This document shows positions 7,631 to 14,901 of a DNA stretch of 16,849 nucleotides, piece by piece (positions within the stretch are counted from its first letter, which is position 1; each line of letters opens with the position of its first letter). Made by a program: the position numbers and the translations under genes. The stretch comes from QQUD01 sp039029915 (GTDB lineage Bacteria; Chloroflexota; Anaerolineae; Promineifilales; Promineifilaceae), in NCBI GenBank assembly GCA_039029915.1, contig JBCCFD010000129.1:1-16849 (forward strand). Direction: 5' to 3'. The notes beneath the pieces were generated by a model that saw only the letters and a list, made by a program, of their open reading frames with translations, was not told the DNA's origin and did not search any database.

Positions 7631-7736
7631 TAGAGGATAGAGCTAGAGCTAAAAGCGAGAGGATGACGCAAGAGGATGGCGCTAGAGCTAGAGATTTTTG
7701 CCCAGTAGCTGGAACACTGAATACAGAATGCTGAAT
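7631..7736. repeat. Short-period repeats in spacer downstream of the carotenoid cluster
   Basis: The stretch has AGAGCTAGAGCT (7639-7650) and GCTAGAGCTAGAG (7681-7693), AGAGGAT at several places, and three heptamers ACTGAAT, ACAGAAT, GCTGAAT (7716-7736) that run into the stop codon of the redoxin-fold gene. No gene is seen in the 7534-7735 spacer. Confidence 0.5.
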
Positions 7737-8233
7737 CACTTTCTGATGAGTGGCATAACCATCTCCATTGCTTCCGTTACTGGTTCGGGGCCTTGGTAAC
7801 GGTGTGAAATACGGCCGTTCTCATCAATCATAATGAGAGCCAAATGTTCACTTACATCGCCTACACCATACGCTTTCATGATTTTGCCTTTCCAATCGGT
7901 GAGAAGAATTAGCTGTGTGGCAGGGTCATGTCCTTCAGGGATTTGTTTGGCAGCTTGGTCGTACGAGGCTTGAATAATCTTTTTAGCGGTGCCTTTCATA
8001 AGGCGAGGCACATTTTTTAATCCAACCACATTGATAATCAATAACGACTCTGGGTTTGGGATGATGCGACGTATATTTGAAACCACGCCTTCAATCTTTG
8101 TGGCTGTTTGATAGCCGACAAATACAAGCAGCGTAGGCGTTTGGGTCTCGCTAGGCACAACAATTGCTAAATTAGTTGGAAAGGCTTTTTCCTTGATTCT
8201 GGGGGCAGAATCCCCAACGGTGACAATACTCAT
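7736..8233 (-). CDS. Cysteine-free redoxin-fold protein of the carotenoid cluster
   Basis: 165 residues, soluble, no signal peptide. The pattern of LLVFVGYQTATKIEGV (35-50), a central SLLIINVVGLKNVP strand, ILLTDWKGKIMKAYGV (109-124) and LALIMIDENGRISHRYQG (131-148) follows the thioredoxin-like fold of AhpC/TSA-type peroxiredoxins. The protein has no cysteine at all, so the peroxidatic Cys expected in the 38-46 region is missing and redox catalysis by thiol is excluded. The start codon overlaps the stop of the upstream desaturase (ATGA, 8230-8233), so it is probably translationally coupled and used in the same process. It might bind a carotenoid or chaperone a desaturase; this is inference. 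Confidence 0.7.
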   Translation of the reverse strand: MSIVTVGDSAPRIKEKAFPTNLAIVVPSETQTPTLLVFVGYQTATKIEGVVSNIRRIIPNPESLLIINVVGLKNVPRLMKGTAKKIIQASYDQAAKQIPEGHDPATQLILLTDWKGKIMKAYGVGDVSEHLALIMIDENGRISHRYQGPEPVTEAMEMVMPLIRK

Positions 8234-9681
8234 TTTAAATCCTCAAGTACCAGTTCAGCGGCGACTTTGCCAGAGAGCGTGACCATAGGAACACCACCGC
8301 CGGGGTGGGTTGTGCCGCCTGCAAAGTATAACCCAGCCACTTTTTTTGAGCGATTGTGGGGTCGCTTAAACGCCGCCATCATATTGTTCGATGATGCGCC
8401 GTAGAGTGCGCCACGCCAGGCTCCTGAGCCGCTTTCTAAATCGTCAGGCGTTAATATTTGCTCGACTTGAATGTGTGGACGAATGTCGATCCCATGATTT
8501 TCTGCCAGACGGTTGAGAACCAGGTTGCGGTACGCCTCTTTTTGGGCTTCCCAGTCAAAACGGCTGTTTTTAGCAGGGGCATTCACCAGCACAAACCAAT
8601 TTTCGCAGCCTTCTGGTGCATGAGTGGGGTCGGCTTTACTGGTAATGGCTGAATAAATCGTTGGGTTTTGGGCCGGAACCTCCTGCTTGAAGATGGCATC
8701 AAACTCGGCTGGATAATTATCAGAGAAAAAGATGTTGTGATGGGCTAATTGGGGATGCATTTTATCAAGACCAAGCAGCAGAATAAACCCAGAGCAGGAC
8801 GGCTCTTGAGGGGCTTGATTGGTCGTTGCAGGCAAGAGGCTGGCGTGCGTCGTTGAAACATCGACGTTGCTAATAACGGTTTGGCTGGCAATGGTTTCAC
8901 CGTTTTCTAGCCGGAGGGCCGAAATACGGCCGTTTTTTAACAAAATCTCTGCCACACCACAGCCACATCGAATCTTGACACCAAGTTCCTGTGCCAACCG
9001 CGCCATGCCAGCCGCTACTTGGTAAACGCCGCCTTTTGGATAGTAAACGCCGCCAGACATTTCAACATGAGCAATGACGTTAAGGGTGCCTGGTGCTAGG
9101 TAGGGACTGGCGCCGACGTAAGTAGCAAATCGACCCAGTAGCTGCTGAATGTGTGGATGATGTACATACCGTTTGATGACCTTTGCCATCTTGAGATGCC
9201 CATCCACTTTAAACCACTCTGTTACCGGAACGCGCAAAAAACTTTTGAAGGTTGGGGGCTGATCGTAAATAAAAACAGGGCCAGTAATACGGTGCAAATT
9301 GGCGACGTAATCTAGGTATTTTTGATAGCCAACCGCGTCTCGAGGATCAAGCTGCGCTAGTTGAGACGTCATTTTTTCAACGTCTTGACTGGCGTCTAGT
9401 ATTGTACCGTCTGGATAAAAGTAGCGGGTGAGCGGAGCAACTGGTTCAAGTTGGATATAGTCTGATAATTGTTTACCAGCCGCCGCAAACAGCTCATCAA
9501 AAACGTGGCGCATGGTAATGACCGATGGCCCTGTGTCCCAACGATATCCGCCAACCTCAATTTGGCTCATTTTGCCACCAACGGCCGTATTCTTTTCAAA
9601 GATCGTCACATCATGGCCCGCCGCTGCTAAGCGAATGCCAGCACTTAATCCACCAATACCTGCGCCAATTATGGAAATCAT
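8230..9681 (-). CDS. CrtI-family carotenoid desaturase, candidate CrtD-type 3',4'-desaturase
   Basis: 483 residues, FAD-dependent, membrane-associated amine-oxidase-like desaturase. The Rossmann motif GAGIGGLSAG (6-15) with FEKN and the GGKM segment start the protein. The C-terminal FAD segment is YFAGGTTHPGGGVPMVTLSGK. I start at ATG 9681, directly before MISIIGAGIGG. The longer reading frame to 9798 would translate an octamer tandem repeat and adds 39 low-complexity residues. It is the second CrtI-type enzyme of the cluster; with cyclase and CruF present, desaturation of hydroxy-gamma-carotene at 3',4' (CrtD role) is the simplest use. A CrtO-like ketolase or saturase role is possible. No Shine-Dalgarno sequence is visible before the ATG. 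Confidence 0.85.
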   Translation of the reverse strand: MISIIGAGIGGLSAGIRLAAAGHDVTIFEKNTAVGGKMSQIEVGGYRWDTGPSVITMRHVFDELFAAAGKQLSDYIQLEPVAPLTRYFYPDGTILDASQDVEKMTSQLAQLDPRDAVGYQKYLDYVANLHRITGPVFIYDQPPTFKSFLRVPVTEWFKVDGHLKMAKVIKRYVHHPHIQQLLGRFATYVGASPYLAPGTLNVIAHVEMSGGVYYPKGGVYQVAAGMARLAQELGVKIRCGCGVAEILLKNGRISALRLENGETIASQTVISNVDVSTTHASLLPATTNQAPQEPSCSGFILLLGLDKMHPQLAHHNIFFSDNYPAEFDAIFKQEVPAQNPTIYSAITSKADPTHAPEGCENWFVLVNAPAKNSRFDWEAQKEAYRNLVLNRLAENHGIDIRPHIQVEQILTPDDLESGSGAWRGALYGASSNNMMAAFKRPHNRSKKVAGLYFAGGTTHPGGGVPMVTLSGKVAAELVLEDLK

Positions 9682-9709
9682 GAGGTGAGGTGCAGGGTGC
9701 TGGAGGGAA

Positions 9710-9765
9710 GTGGCAGAGGGGCAGCGTGGCAAAGCGGCAGAGTAGCAAAGTAGCAGGGTGGCAAA
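9710..9765. repeat. Octamer tandem repeat, about 7 copies of GTGGCARA
   Basis: Units read GTGGCAGA, GGGGCAGC, GTGGCAAA, GCGGCAGA, GTAGCAAA, GTAGCAGG, GTGGCAAA in register. It lies directly upstream of the desaturase start, in the spacer to the glycosyltransferase gene, and may have arisen by slippage. Confidence 0.75.
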
Positions 9766-9791
9766 GTGTTGGGGAGTAAACGCGCTTGTAA

Positions 9792-9866
9792 ATCGCAACC
9801 CTGTGCTGAGTATTGTTGACGTATCGCAAATCTATGCTGAACATTGTTGAAGTATCGTAAGTCCAT
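9792..9866. repeat. 31-bp tandem repeat, about 2.4 copies
   Basis: Copies begin at 9792, 9823 and 9854. The first two match at 25 of 31 positions (ATCGCAA...GCTGA...ATTGTTGA). The third is cut off after about 13 bp. It lies in the 191-bp spacer between the glycosyltransferase and desaturase genes. Short reading frames across it are repeat artefacts. Confidence 0.75.
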
Positions 9867-9872
9867 AACTAA

Positions 9873-10985
9873 CTAGTCACCTAATCGACTAATCATTCTT
9901 CCCTTCCAAACACCCACACCTTTTTTCTGCCATTGGACCGACTTAATGGCGATTTGGGTCATGAGAAGGGTAGAAATTGGCTGAAGGAGGGCATCATGAG
10001 GGCGCTGATGGGTAAATACGGCCGTTGCTAACCGCAGGCCAACCCCGGCTAATAACAAGCCCAAGCCCCAAACTGACCCTGTAAAAACAAACCAAAGTAG
10101 GGGAACGATAAAAACGAGCCAGTGAAACAGTGTTGAAAGCGTCAAAAATGGGACGCTGTTGGCGTGTCCAGCCAGAATATTTTTGGCAAACCCGGCCTGT
10201 ACATCCACCCAACTTTGATACATGCGGCAGCTGATTAAGCGGTTGCCATCGGCCATGCGCAGGCGACGCTTGGCCTGCTTGATACGCCGCGCCAATTCAA
10301 CATCTTCGACCACATTATCCTTAACCGCTTCATGCCCACCTGATTGCGCATAGCCAATATTTGTGAAAAGTAAACATTGCCCGTTAGCGGCGGCGAAGGC
10401 GGGTAGAGTTAAGTAATGAACCGGCAGGATGGGCAAATAAGCCAAAATGGCCAGCGCCATTTGAGGCACGACCAATCGCTCACCCCAGCTTTCGGTTTTT
10501 TGAGTGGGCCAAATGGTTAGTAAATCAGATTGGTGTGCCGCCTGGAAATTGACTAATGCAGAGAGGGCGGTGGGAGCTAGCGTGACATCAGCATCGATGA
10601 ACAGCAGCAGCTCTCCTTTGGCGTGTTGACTAAGCTGATGACAGGCCCAATTTTTGCCAAGCCACCGTTTTGGTAGGGAACGGCCGTTGATAACCCACAC
10701 TCGCTCATCATTTTGTGTCACCTCTTGAATTTGCTGGAGCGTATTGTCCTCAGATTGATCGTTGAGGATGAGCAGCTCAAAATTCACATAACTTTGCTGA
10801 AGGATAGCCGCCACTGTTTTGCCAATAACTGCCTCCTCGTTGCGGGCAGGGATAAGGATGGAAACTAGCGGCTGGCTAGGTAATGATCTAGGTGGCTTGA
10901 GTCTGGGGAAGAAAAGGAAGTTGGAAACGGCCGTTAGCCACATGATCAGTAGTGCAAAAGAAATAAAACCCCCGATAACGATCAT
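9873..10985 (-). CDS. GT2 glycosyltransferase, probably acting on a hydroxy carotenoid (CruG-like)
   Basis: 370 residues. An N-terminal membrane helix (3-25) is followed by a GT-A domain: VSILIPARNE (41-50), LLILNDQSEDNT (71-82), the metal-binding DAD (131-133) in LLLFIDADV, and VVEDVELARR (225-234) with the catalytic Asp/Glu. Hydrophobic segments at about 286-302, 305-325 and 335-350 anchor the C-terminus. This plan fits membrane GT2 enzymes such as CruG and CrtQ that add sugar to carotenoids, and hopanoid-linked HpnB-like proteins. Position between cruF and a CrtD-type desaturase favours the carotenoid role. Its start codon overlaps the stop of the PlsY-like gene (ATGA, 10982-10985), suggesting coupled translation of glycosyl- and acyltransferase. 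Confidence 0.8.
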   Translation of the reverse strand: MIVIGGFISFALLIMWLTAVSNFLFFPRLKPPRSLPSQPLVSILIPARNEEAVIGKTVAAILQQSYVNFELLILNDQSEDNTLQQIQEVTQNDERVWVINGRSLPKRWLGKNWACHQLSQHAKGELLLFIDADVTLAPTALSALVNFQAAHQSDLLTIWPTQKTESWGERLVVPQMALAILAYLPILPVHYLTLPAFAAANGQCLLFTNIGYAQSGGHEAVKDNVVEDVELARRIKQAKRRLRMADGNRLISCRMYQSWVDVQAGFAKNILAGHANSVPFLTLSTLFHWLVFIVPLLWFVFTGSVWGLGLLLAGVGLRLATAVFTHQRPHDALLQPISTLLMTQIAIKSVQWQKKGVGVWKGRMISRLGD

Positions 10986-11569
10986 GATTGGGGTCCTAGA
11001 CGTAAAGTCGGTCTTTGTTGCAAATCTTCACGATGATTCCAAATTAAGAGTATGGTGTGCGAAATTAGAACAACAACAAAAACCGCATCTTGTTGCCACA
11101 GTAGAAGCGTGACCAACATGCCAGCAAGGGAAAACATCACCGCCCAGCCAGAAGGACGAATCAAAAGAGAGAAAATGACGAGCAGCGTGATTGCCACCAC
11201 TGGGATTTCCCACAGCGTTAGTCCAATCCAAACGCCAAACGCCGCCGCAATAGATTTCCCCCCGCGCCAGTTCAAGAATGGGGAAATTGCGTGGCCTAAA
11301 GGAGAGGCTAACGCAATGGGTACAATATTAAAATCTTGTACGCCAAAGATAAAGTAAGCTAATCCAGTGGGCAGCGCGCCTTTGGTGATATCAAGCATGA
11401 GCGCCAAAATAAACGCTGGATATCCACCAGCCCGCAAGACATTGGTGGCCCCGGGATTTTTGTCCCCATACTCTCGAATATCAACTCCAAGCAGATATTT
11501 CCCAACCCAAATGGAAAAGGGAAGGGCGCCGAGGAAGAAGCTGAGAAGCGTGAGGAGAAGAGTTTGCAT
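10982..11569 (-). CDS. plsY: PlsY-family acyltransferase with divergent active-site motifs
   Basis: 195 residues, polytopic membrane protein. PlsY transfers acyl from acyl-phosphate to glycerol 3-phosphate, the first step of phospholipid synthesis. Family blocks are recognisable: FFLGALPFSIWVGK (11-24), GDKNPGATNVLRAGG (35-49), DITKGALP (60-67), GHAISPFLNWRGGK (92-105) and NHRED (178-182). Several differ from the usual forms: GDKN for GSGN, GGKS for GGKG, HRED for HREN, and GPQ where GTE is expected. It may be a variant PlsY that still makes lysophosphatidate, or an acyltransferase recruited to esterify the carotenoid glycoside made by the coupled downstream glycosyltransferase. No Shine-Dalgarno sequence is evident before the ATG. 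Confidence 0.8.
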   Translation of the reverse strand: MQTLLLTLLSFFLGALPFSIWVGKYLLGVDIREYGDKNPGATNVLRAGGYPAFILALMLDITKGALPTGLAYFIFGVQDFNIVPIALASPLGHAISPFLNWRGGKSIAAAFGVWIGLTLWEIPVVAITLLVIFSLLIRPSGWAVMFSLAGMLVTLLLWQQDAVFVVVLISHTILLIWNHREDLQQRPTLRLGPQS

Positions 11570-11694
11570 GAGGCGAATTTTGTTCAGTACTCAATAAATA
11601 GTGAAAAGCGATAAGTAAAAACTGTTTAGTAGCTAATGTTCAGTCAATTAGTATCATCAAATAACCAATACACAAATCCACCAATAACTAATTT
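11570..11694. repeat. Low-complexity spacer with short degenerate repeats between cruF and plsY-like gene
   Basis: A 125-bp A+T-rich spacer interrupts the tightly packed cluster. It has loosely repeated ACCAATA, CACAAATC, CACCAATA, ACTAATT units (about 11663-11692) and a GTGAAAAG element (about 11603) like that at 3234. I see no convincing promoter or terminator, so read-through from crtB is possible but not shown. Confidence 0.4.
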
Positions 11695-12486
11695 TTAGTC
11701 TCCAATCCCTATTCCTCTAATCCCCAACCATAAAAACCAACCCATCATAAAACCCCCAATGATTGCCGGTCCGACAAGACCCCAGAAAAAGAGAAGTCCA
11801 AAAGTTTCAAGAAACCAAGTGATGGCGTAAATGAGGATTAACGGCCGTTTATGTAGGTTTGATGGTTGAATAATTAAGGTTAAGAGGAAAGCTGTAATGA
11901 ACCAGCCAAAATAGTTAAGTAACGGAATATCAAAATATGCCCCGGGCTGGTCCCAAACCCATAAGTGCCACTGCACCATCTGCGGATCAAGGAAAAGGTC
12001 CCAAGCTGTCATTGCTCCTGCTGAAATGAGAGCAAACGTGAGCGGTTGCTTACTAAATCGGCTGGCAACCGCCCAAGACGGAGGTAGCATCATAAACCAG
12101 GCCAGCGGAATGAGAAGCGGCACGTCACCGAGCTGCGGCTGGAGATTGGCGGTGTAGTGATAGTCGCCAAAAGGAAACCCCGTGCGGGAGCCAAGCTGTT
12201 CAACACCAAAACTGAGGACGGCAATAATCAAAAAAGCAGTGCCAATCCGCTGCCATTTCCAGGTGCTCTTGAGAATAGAAACCACAGCAATAGTTTGAAC
12301 AACAACGGCGACTGAGACACCTTGGCGCAATACCGTCTCACCCATTGTCCAATTTAGAATAGGCAAGCTGATCATTAGTAAGAGCCAAATGACAATAAAA
12401 ACGGCCGTGCTAGGTGAAACGGCTGTGGCTTGAATAACTTCTTGCCAAATGTGTGAGAGGGAGCGTTTTTGAATCGCGTCTAGCAT
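11695..12486 (-). CDS. cruF: CruF-type carotenoid 1',2'-hydratase
   Basis: 263 residues, polytopic membrane protein of the COG2324 (DUF422) family, which adds water across the terminal double bond of the open psi end of gamma-carotene or related substrates. Diagnostic segments are VEQLGSRTGFPFGDYHYT, VPLLIPLAWFMM, WDLFLDPQMVQW and DIPLLNYFGWF; the acidic and His residues in them are typical of the family. ATG 12486 is chosen over a GTG at 12534 because it lies 7 nt after the upstream stop and has AGGG about 6 nt before it. With the cyclase acting on one end of lycopene, CruF would make 1'-hydroxy-gamma-carotene, which leaves a hydroxyl for glycosylation. Confidence 0.88.
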   Translation of the reverse strand: MLDAIQKRSLSHIWQEVIQATAVSPSTAVFIVIWLLLMISLPILNWTMGETVLRQGVSVAVVVQTIAVVSILKSTWKWQRIGTAFLIIAVLSFGVEQLGSRTGFPFGDYHYTANLQPQLGDVPLLIPLAWFMMLPPSWAVASRFSKQPLTFALISAGAMTAWDLFLDPQMVQWHLWVWDQPGAYFDIPLLNYFGWFITAFLLTLIIQPSNLHKRPLILIYAITWFLETFGLLFFWGLVGPAIIGGFMMGWFLWLGIRGIGIGD

Positions 12487-12493
12487 GGTTGCC

Positions 12494-13303
12494 CTAAGTG
12501 TTCTTGACCAATTTACGGTTGAGCCATTCAACACTCAAAGATTGCAAGCGAGTTTGGCTTGCAACGGCTAGAACAAGTACCATGCCAAACCCTAACAGGG
12601 TGTTGGTTAATAAGAAAAACAAAAGCTCTTCAAAAGGCAGAACGCCACCGATTATCCAATTTAGAGATTGAGCGGGGTTGATTGTCCACGTGCCTGAATT
12701 AATCGCGAGGGCATCAGCAAAGGAAAGATATAGTGTTGTGGGGATGATGGTCCAGCCAAGCAAGCGACGATATCGCCAAAGAAGGTGTCCGCCAAACCAA
12801 ATTTGGAACAAAATGGGCACCATTGCCCAGCCTAGCTCCAAGCTAAGATAAGTGCCTGGCTGCCATTGAGAAACAAAAATTCCTGTAGCTGCTACCCAAA
12901 TTAAACTACCAATGATTAAGCCTAGTAATCGTGCTTTCTTTTCGTTAGGAGAAGGGGAAACGGCCGTAAAGTAGTCTCGTTTGGCCAAAAAGAAGAGCCA
13001 CAAACCCGTCAAGATGGGTTGCACCATAAAAAAAGTGTACTCTTCAATGGGCACCCAGCCAATCACAATGCCAGTAACGAGTTCGGGATCGTACCACCAA
13101 ACCCGGGTTGCCACGAGGTAGTTATCCCACGGGGTTGTATAGATCAGGGCGATAAGAATATGTCCAAGTAGGACAAGTAACGGTGGGAATGCGCGTAACG
13201 CCGGAGTTAGCGAACGGCCTCTACGCGCATCCCACCAAACCACAAAAAGGAGAATAAGTATAGGAATGCCTACAAATAGGCCTAAAAACCCAAAATATGT
13301 CAT
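12494..13303 (-). CDS. crtYcd: Fused CrtYc-CrtYd type lycopene cyclase
   Basis: 269 residues with two homologous halves. Each half carries the family signature: TTPWDNY...GWVPIEEYTFF (56-92) and FADALAINSGTW...GVLPFEELLFF (195-230). The P-x-E-E residues in each are the characteristic acidic motifs of this membrane cyclase family (actinobacterial CrtYc plus CrtYd, archaeal and fungal fused forms). Six to seven hydrophobic segments are visible. It cyclises psi ends of lycopene to beta rings, and the presence of cruF suggests a mainly monocyclic gamma-carotene product. Its ATG overlaps the crtI stop (13300-13303, ATGA), so the two are translationally coupled. It does not resemble the CruA or FAD-type CrtL cyclases. 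Confidence 0.9.
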   Translation of the reverse strand: MTYFGFLGLFVGIPILILLFVVWWDARRGRSLTPALRAFPPLLVLLGHILIALIYTTPWDNYLVATRVWWYDPELVTGIVIGWVPIEEYTFFMVQPILTGLWLFFLAKRDYFTAVSPSPNEKKARLLGLIIGSLIWVAATGIFVSQWQPGTYLSLELGWAMVPILFQIWFGGHLLWRYRRLLGWTIIPTTLYLSFADALAINSGTWTINPAQSLNWIIGGVLPFEELLFFLLTNTLLGFGMVLVLAVASQTRLQSLSVEWLNRKLVKNT

Positions 13304-14835
13304 ACAACATTTGCCAGCTCAGCCCGCCCGCTACTTTCTCGTCTGCTTTCTTTTCTTGTCGCAATGATTAAATCCTCGGCGATTTTCGAAGAAGAAAGTA
13401 CACCGGGGAGGCCAGCACCGGGATGGGTGCCTGCTCCCACAAAGTAGAGGTTTGGGATATCCTCTGAGCGATTATGAGGTCTAAACCAAGCCGACTGGGT
13501 CAATATCGGCTCGACTGAAAAAGCTGACCCCATATGGCTATTAAGCGTGGTTTCGAAGTGAAGCGGGTCAATGTAATGCTCCGCTACAATGTTTTCTTGT
13601 AAATCGGGCAGGTAATTGTCCTCTAAGAACTGCATGATGATGTCGCGGTACGGTTTGGCGGCCACGTTCCAATCGATACCTGACCCTTGGTGGGGCACAG
13701 GTGACAGAACATAAAAGGCTTCATGTCCATCGGGTGCCATGCTTGGGTCAGTTAACGTTGGCATATGCAGGTAGAGCGAGAAATCTTCAGCTAGTTTTTT
13801 GTCTCTGAAAATATCCTTTAGCAAATGACGATACCGTTCGCCTAAAATAATGTTGTGGTGAGCGAGCTTGCCGTCTCGATACTGCTTTTTAGTACCAAAG
13901 TAGATGACAAAAAGAGACATGCTGTATCGGGTGAGTTTGTTGTATCGGAAATCAGAGTTTCGGAAACTGCGGTGCTTTTTATCGATAAGCTTGGTATTGG
14001 TGTAGGCTACATCCGCATTTGAAATGACGTGGTCGGCTTTACAAATGGTACCATCTTGCAGCCGGATGCCAACAGCACGGCCGTTTTCAACTAAGATCTC
14101 ATCAACTTCAACGTTGTAATGGAAACGGCCGTTGAACTCTTCAATCAGCTTTACCATACCACTCACGATTGCACCTGTGCCACCAATCGCATAATGAATG
14201 CCCCATTCGCGCTCAAGATAATGAATCATGGCGTAGATCGATGTCGTATCAAATGGGTTCCCGCCGACCAGAAGTGGATGAAAAGAAAAGCAGCGCCGTA
14301 AAAAGTCGTTTTTTATAAATTGAGAGGCGTAGCTGTAAACGGTTTTATGAGACTGTAAACGCAACAAGTCAGGAATGATTTTGACCATATCGCTAATCTT
14401 TAAAAACGGTTTATCGGCTAATTCAACAAACCCTTTTTGGAAAATTGCTTGGGTCGTAGACATGAAGCGCTTGTACCCTTCCACGTCAGATGCTTCCCAC
14501 TGTTGGATTTGGTCGAGGATAAATGCCTCATCACCGTTGTAGTCAAATTTGCGCCCCGTATGGTCAAAGATGCGGTAAAAGGGGTCACACGGGACAAATT
14601 CCACGTAGTCTTCCCGCTTACGACCAGCGAGTTCGAAAATGTCGTCAAACATAAACGGGGCTGTGATGACAGTAGGGCCGCCATCAAATTTAAATCCGTC
14701 TATTTCATAAACATAGCCTCGACCACCGGGCTTATCTCGTTTTTCAAATAGCTCGACCTGATAGCCTTGGGCTGCTAAACGAGCAGCCGCGCCAAGTCCG
14801 CCAAATCCTGTGCCAATGATGATTACTTTTTCCAT
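13300..14835 (-). CDS. crtI: Phytoene desaturase CrtI
   Basis: 511 residues, FAD-dependent desaturase that converts phytoene to lycopene in the membrane. N-terminal FAD motif IIIGTGFGGLGAAARL (5-20), FEKRDKPGGRGYVYE, then FDGGPTVITAP. The C-terminal signature VGAGTHPGAGLPGVL starts near 466. Length and order match bacterial CrtI. It follows crtB by 66 nt and overlaps the cyclase gene by 4 nt. No good ribosome site is visible; GAG lies about 2-4 nt before the start. A diapophytoene desaturase (CrtN) role is unlikely next to a CrtB-type synthase and lycopene cyclase. The last 15 or so residues are Arg/Ser-rich and probably not structural. Confidence 0.92.
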   Translation of the reverse strand: MEKVIIIGTGFGGLGAAARLAAQGYQVELFEKRDKPGGRGYVYEIDGFKFDGGPTVITAPFMFDDIFELAGRKREDYVEFVPCDPFYRIFDHTGRKFDYNGDEAFILDQIQQWEASDVEGYKRFMSTTQAIFQKGFVELADKPFLKISDMVKIIPDLLRLQSHKTVYSYASQFIKNDFLRRCFSFHPLLVGGNPFDTTSIYAMIHYLEREWGIHYAIGGTGAIVSGMVKLIEEFNGRFHYNVEVDEILVENGRAVGIRLQDGTICKADHVISNADVAYTNTKLIDKKHRSFRNSDFRYNKLTRYSMSLFVIYFGTKKQYRDGKLAHHNIILGERYRHLLKDIFRDKKLAEDFSLYLHMPTLTDPSMAPDGHEAFYVLSPVPHQGSGIDWNVAAKPYRDIIMQFLEDNYLPDLQENIVAEHYIDPLHFETTLNSHMGSAFSVEPILTQSAWFRPHNRSEDIPNLYFVGAGTHPGAGLPGVLSSSKIAEDLIIATRKESRRESSGRAELANVV

Positions 14836-14901
14836 ACTCTGATCTTTGTCGTTTGCTAAGTAATTTTGTGAATTAGCAGCAAGCCAACTGCGGTTCCTTA
14901 A

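Noticed and set aside
9682..9798. N-terminal extension of the second desaturase (39 residues from 9798)
   Set aside because: It is translated from the octamer tandem repeat, has low complexity, and the FAD motif begins directly after the ATG at 9681.
9611..9866. Two small minus-strand reading frames over the spacer
   Set aside because: Their peptides are translations of the 8-bp and 31-bp tandem repeats and have no ribosome sites.
9710..9866. CRISPR array
   Set aside because: Repeats are 8 bp or 31 bp without spacers, and no cas gene is present. The twin stem-loops at 16160-16268 likewise do not form a repeat-spacer array.
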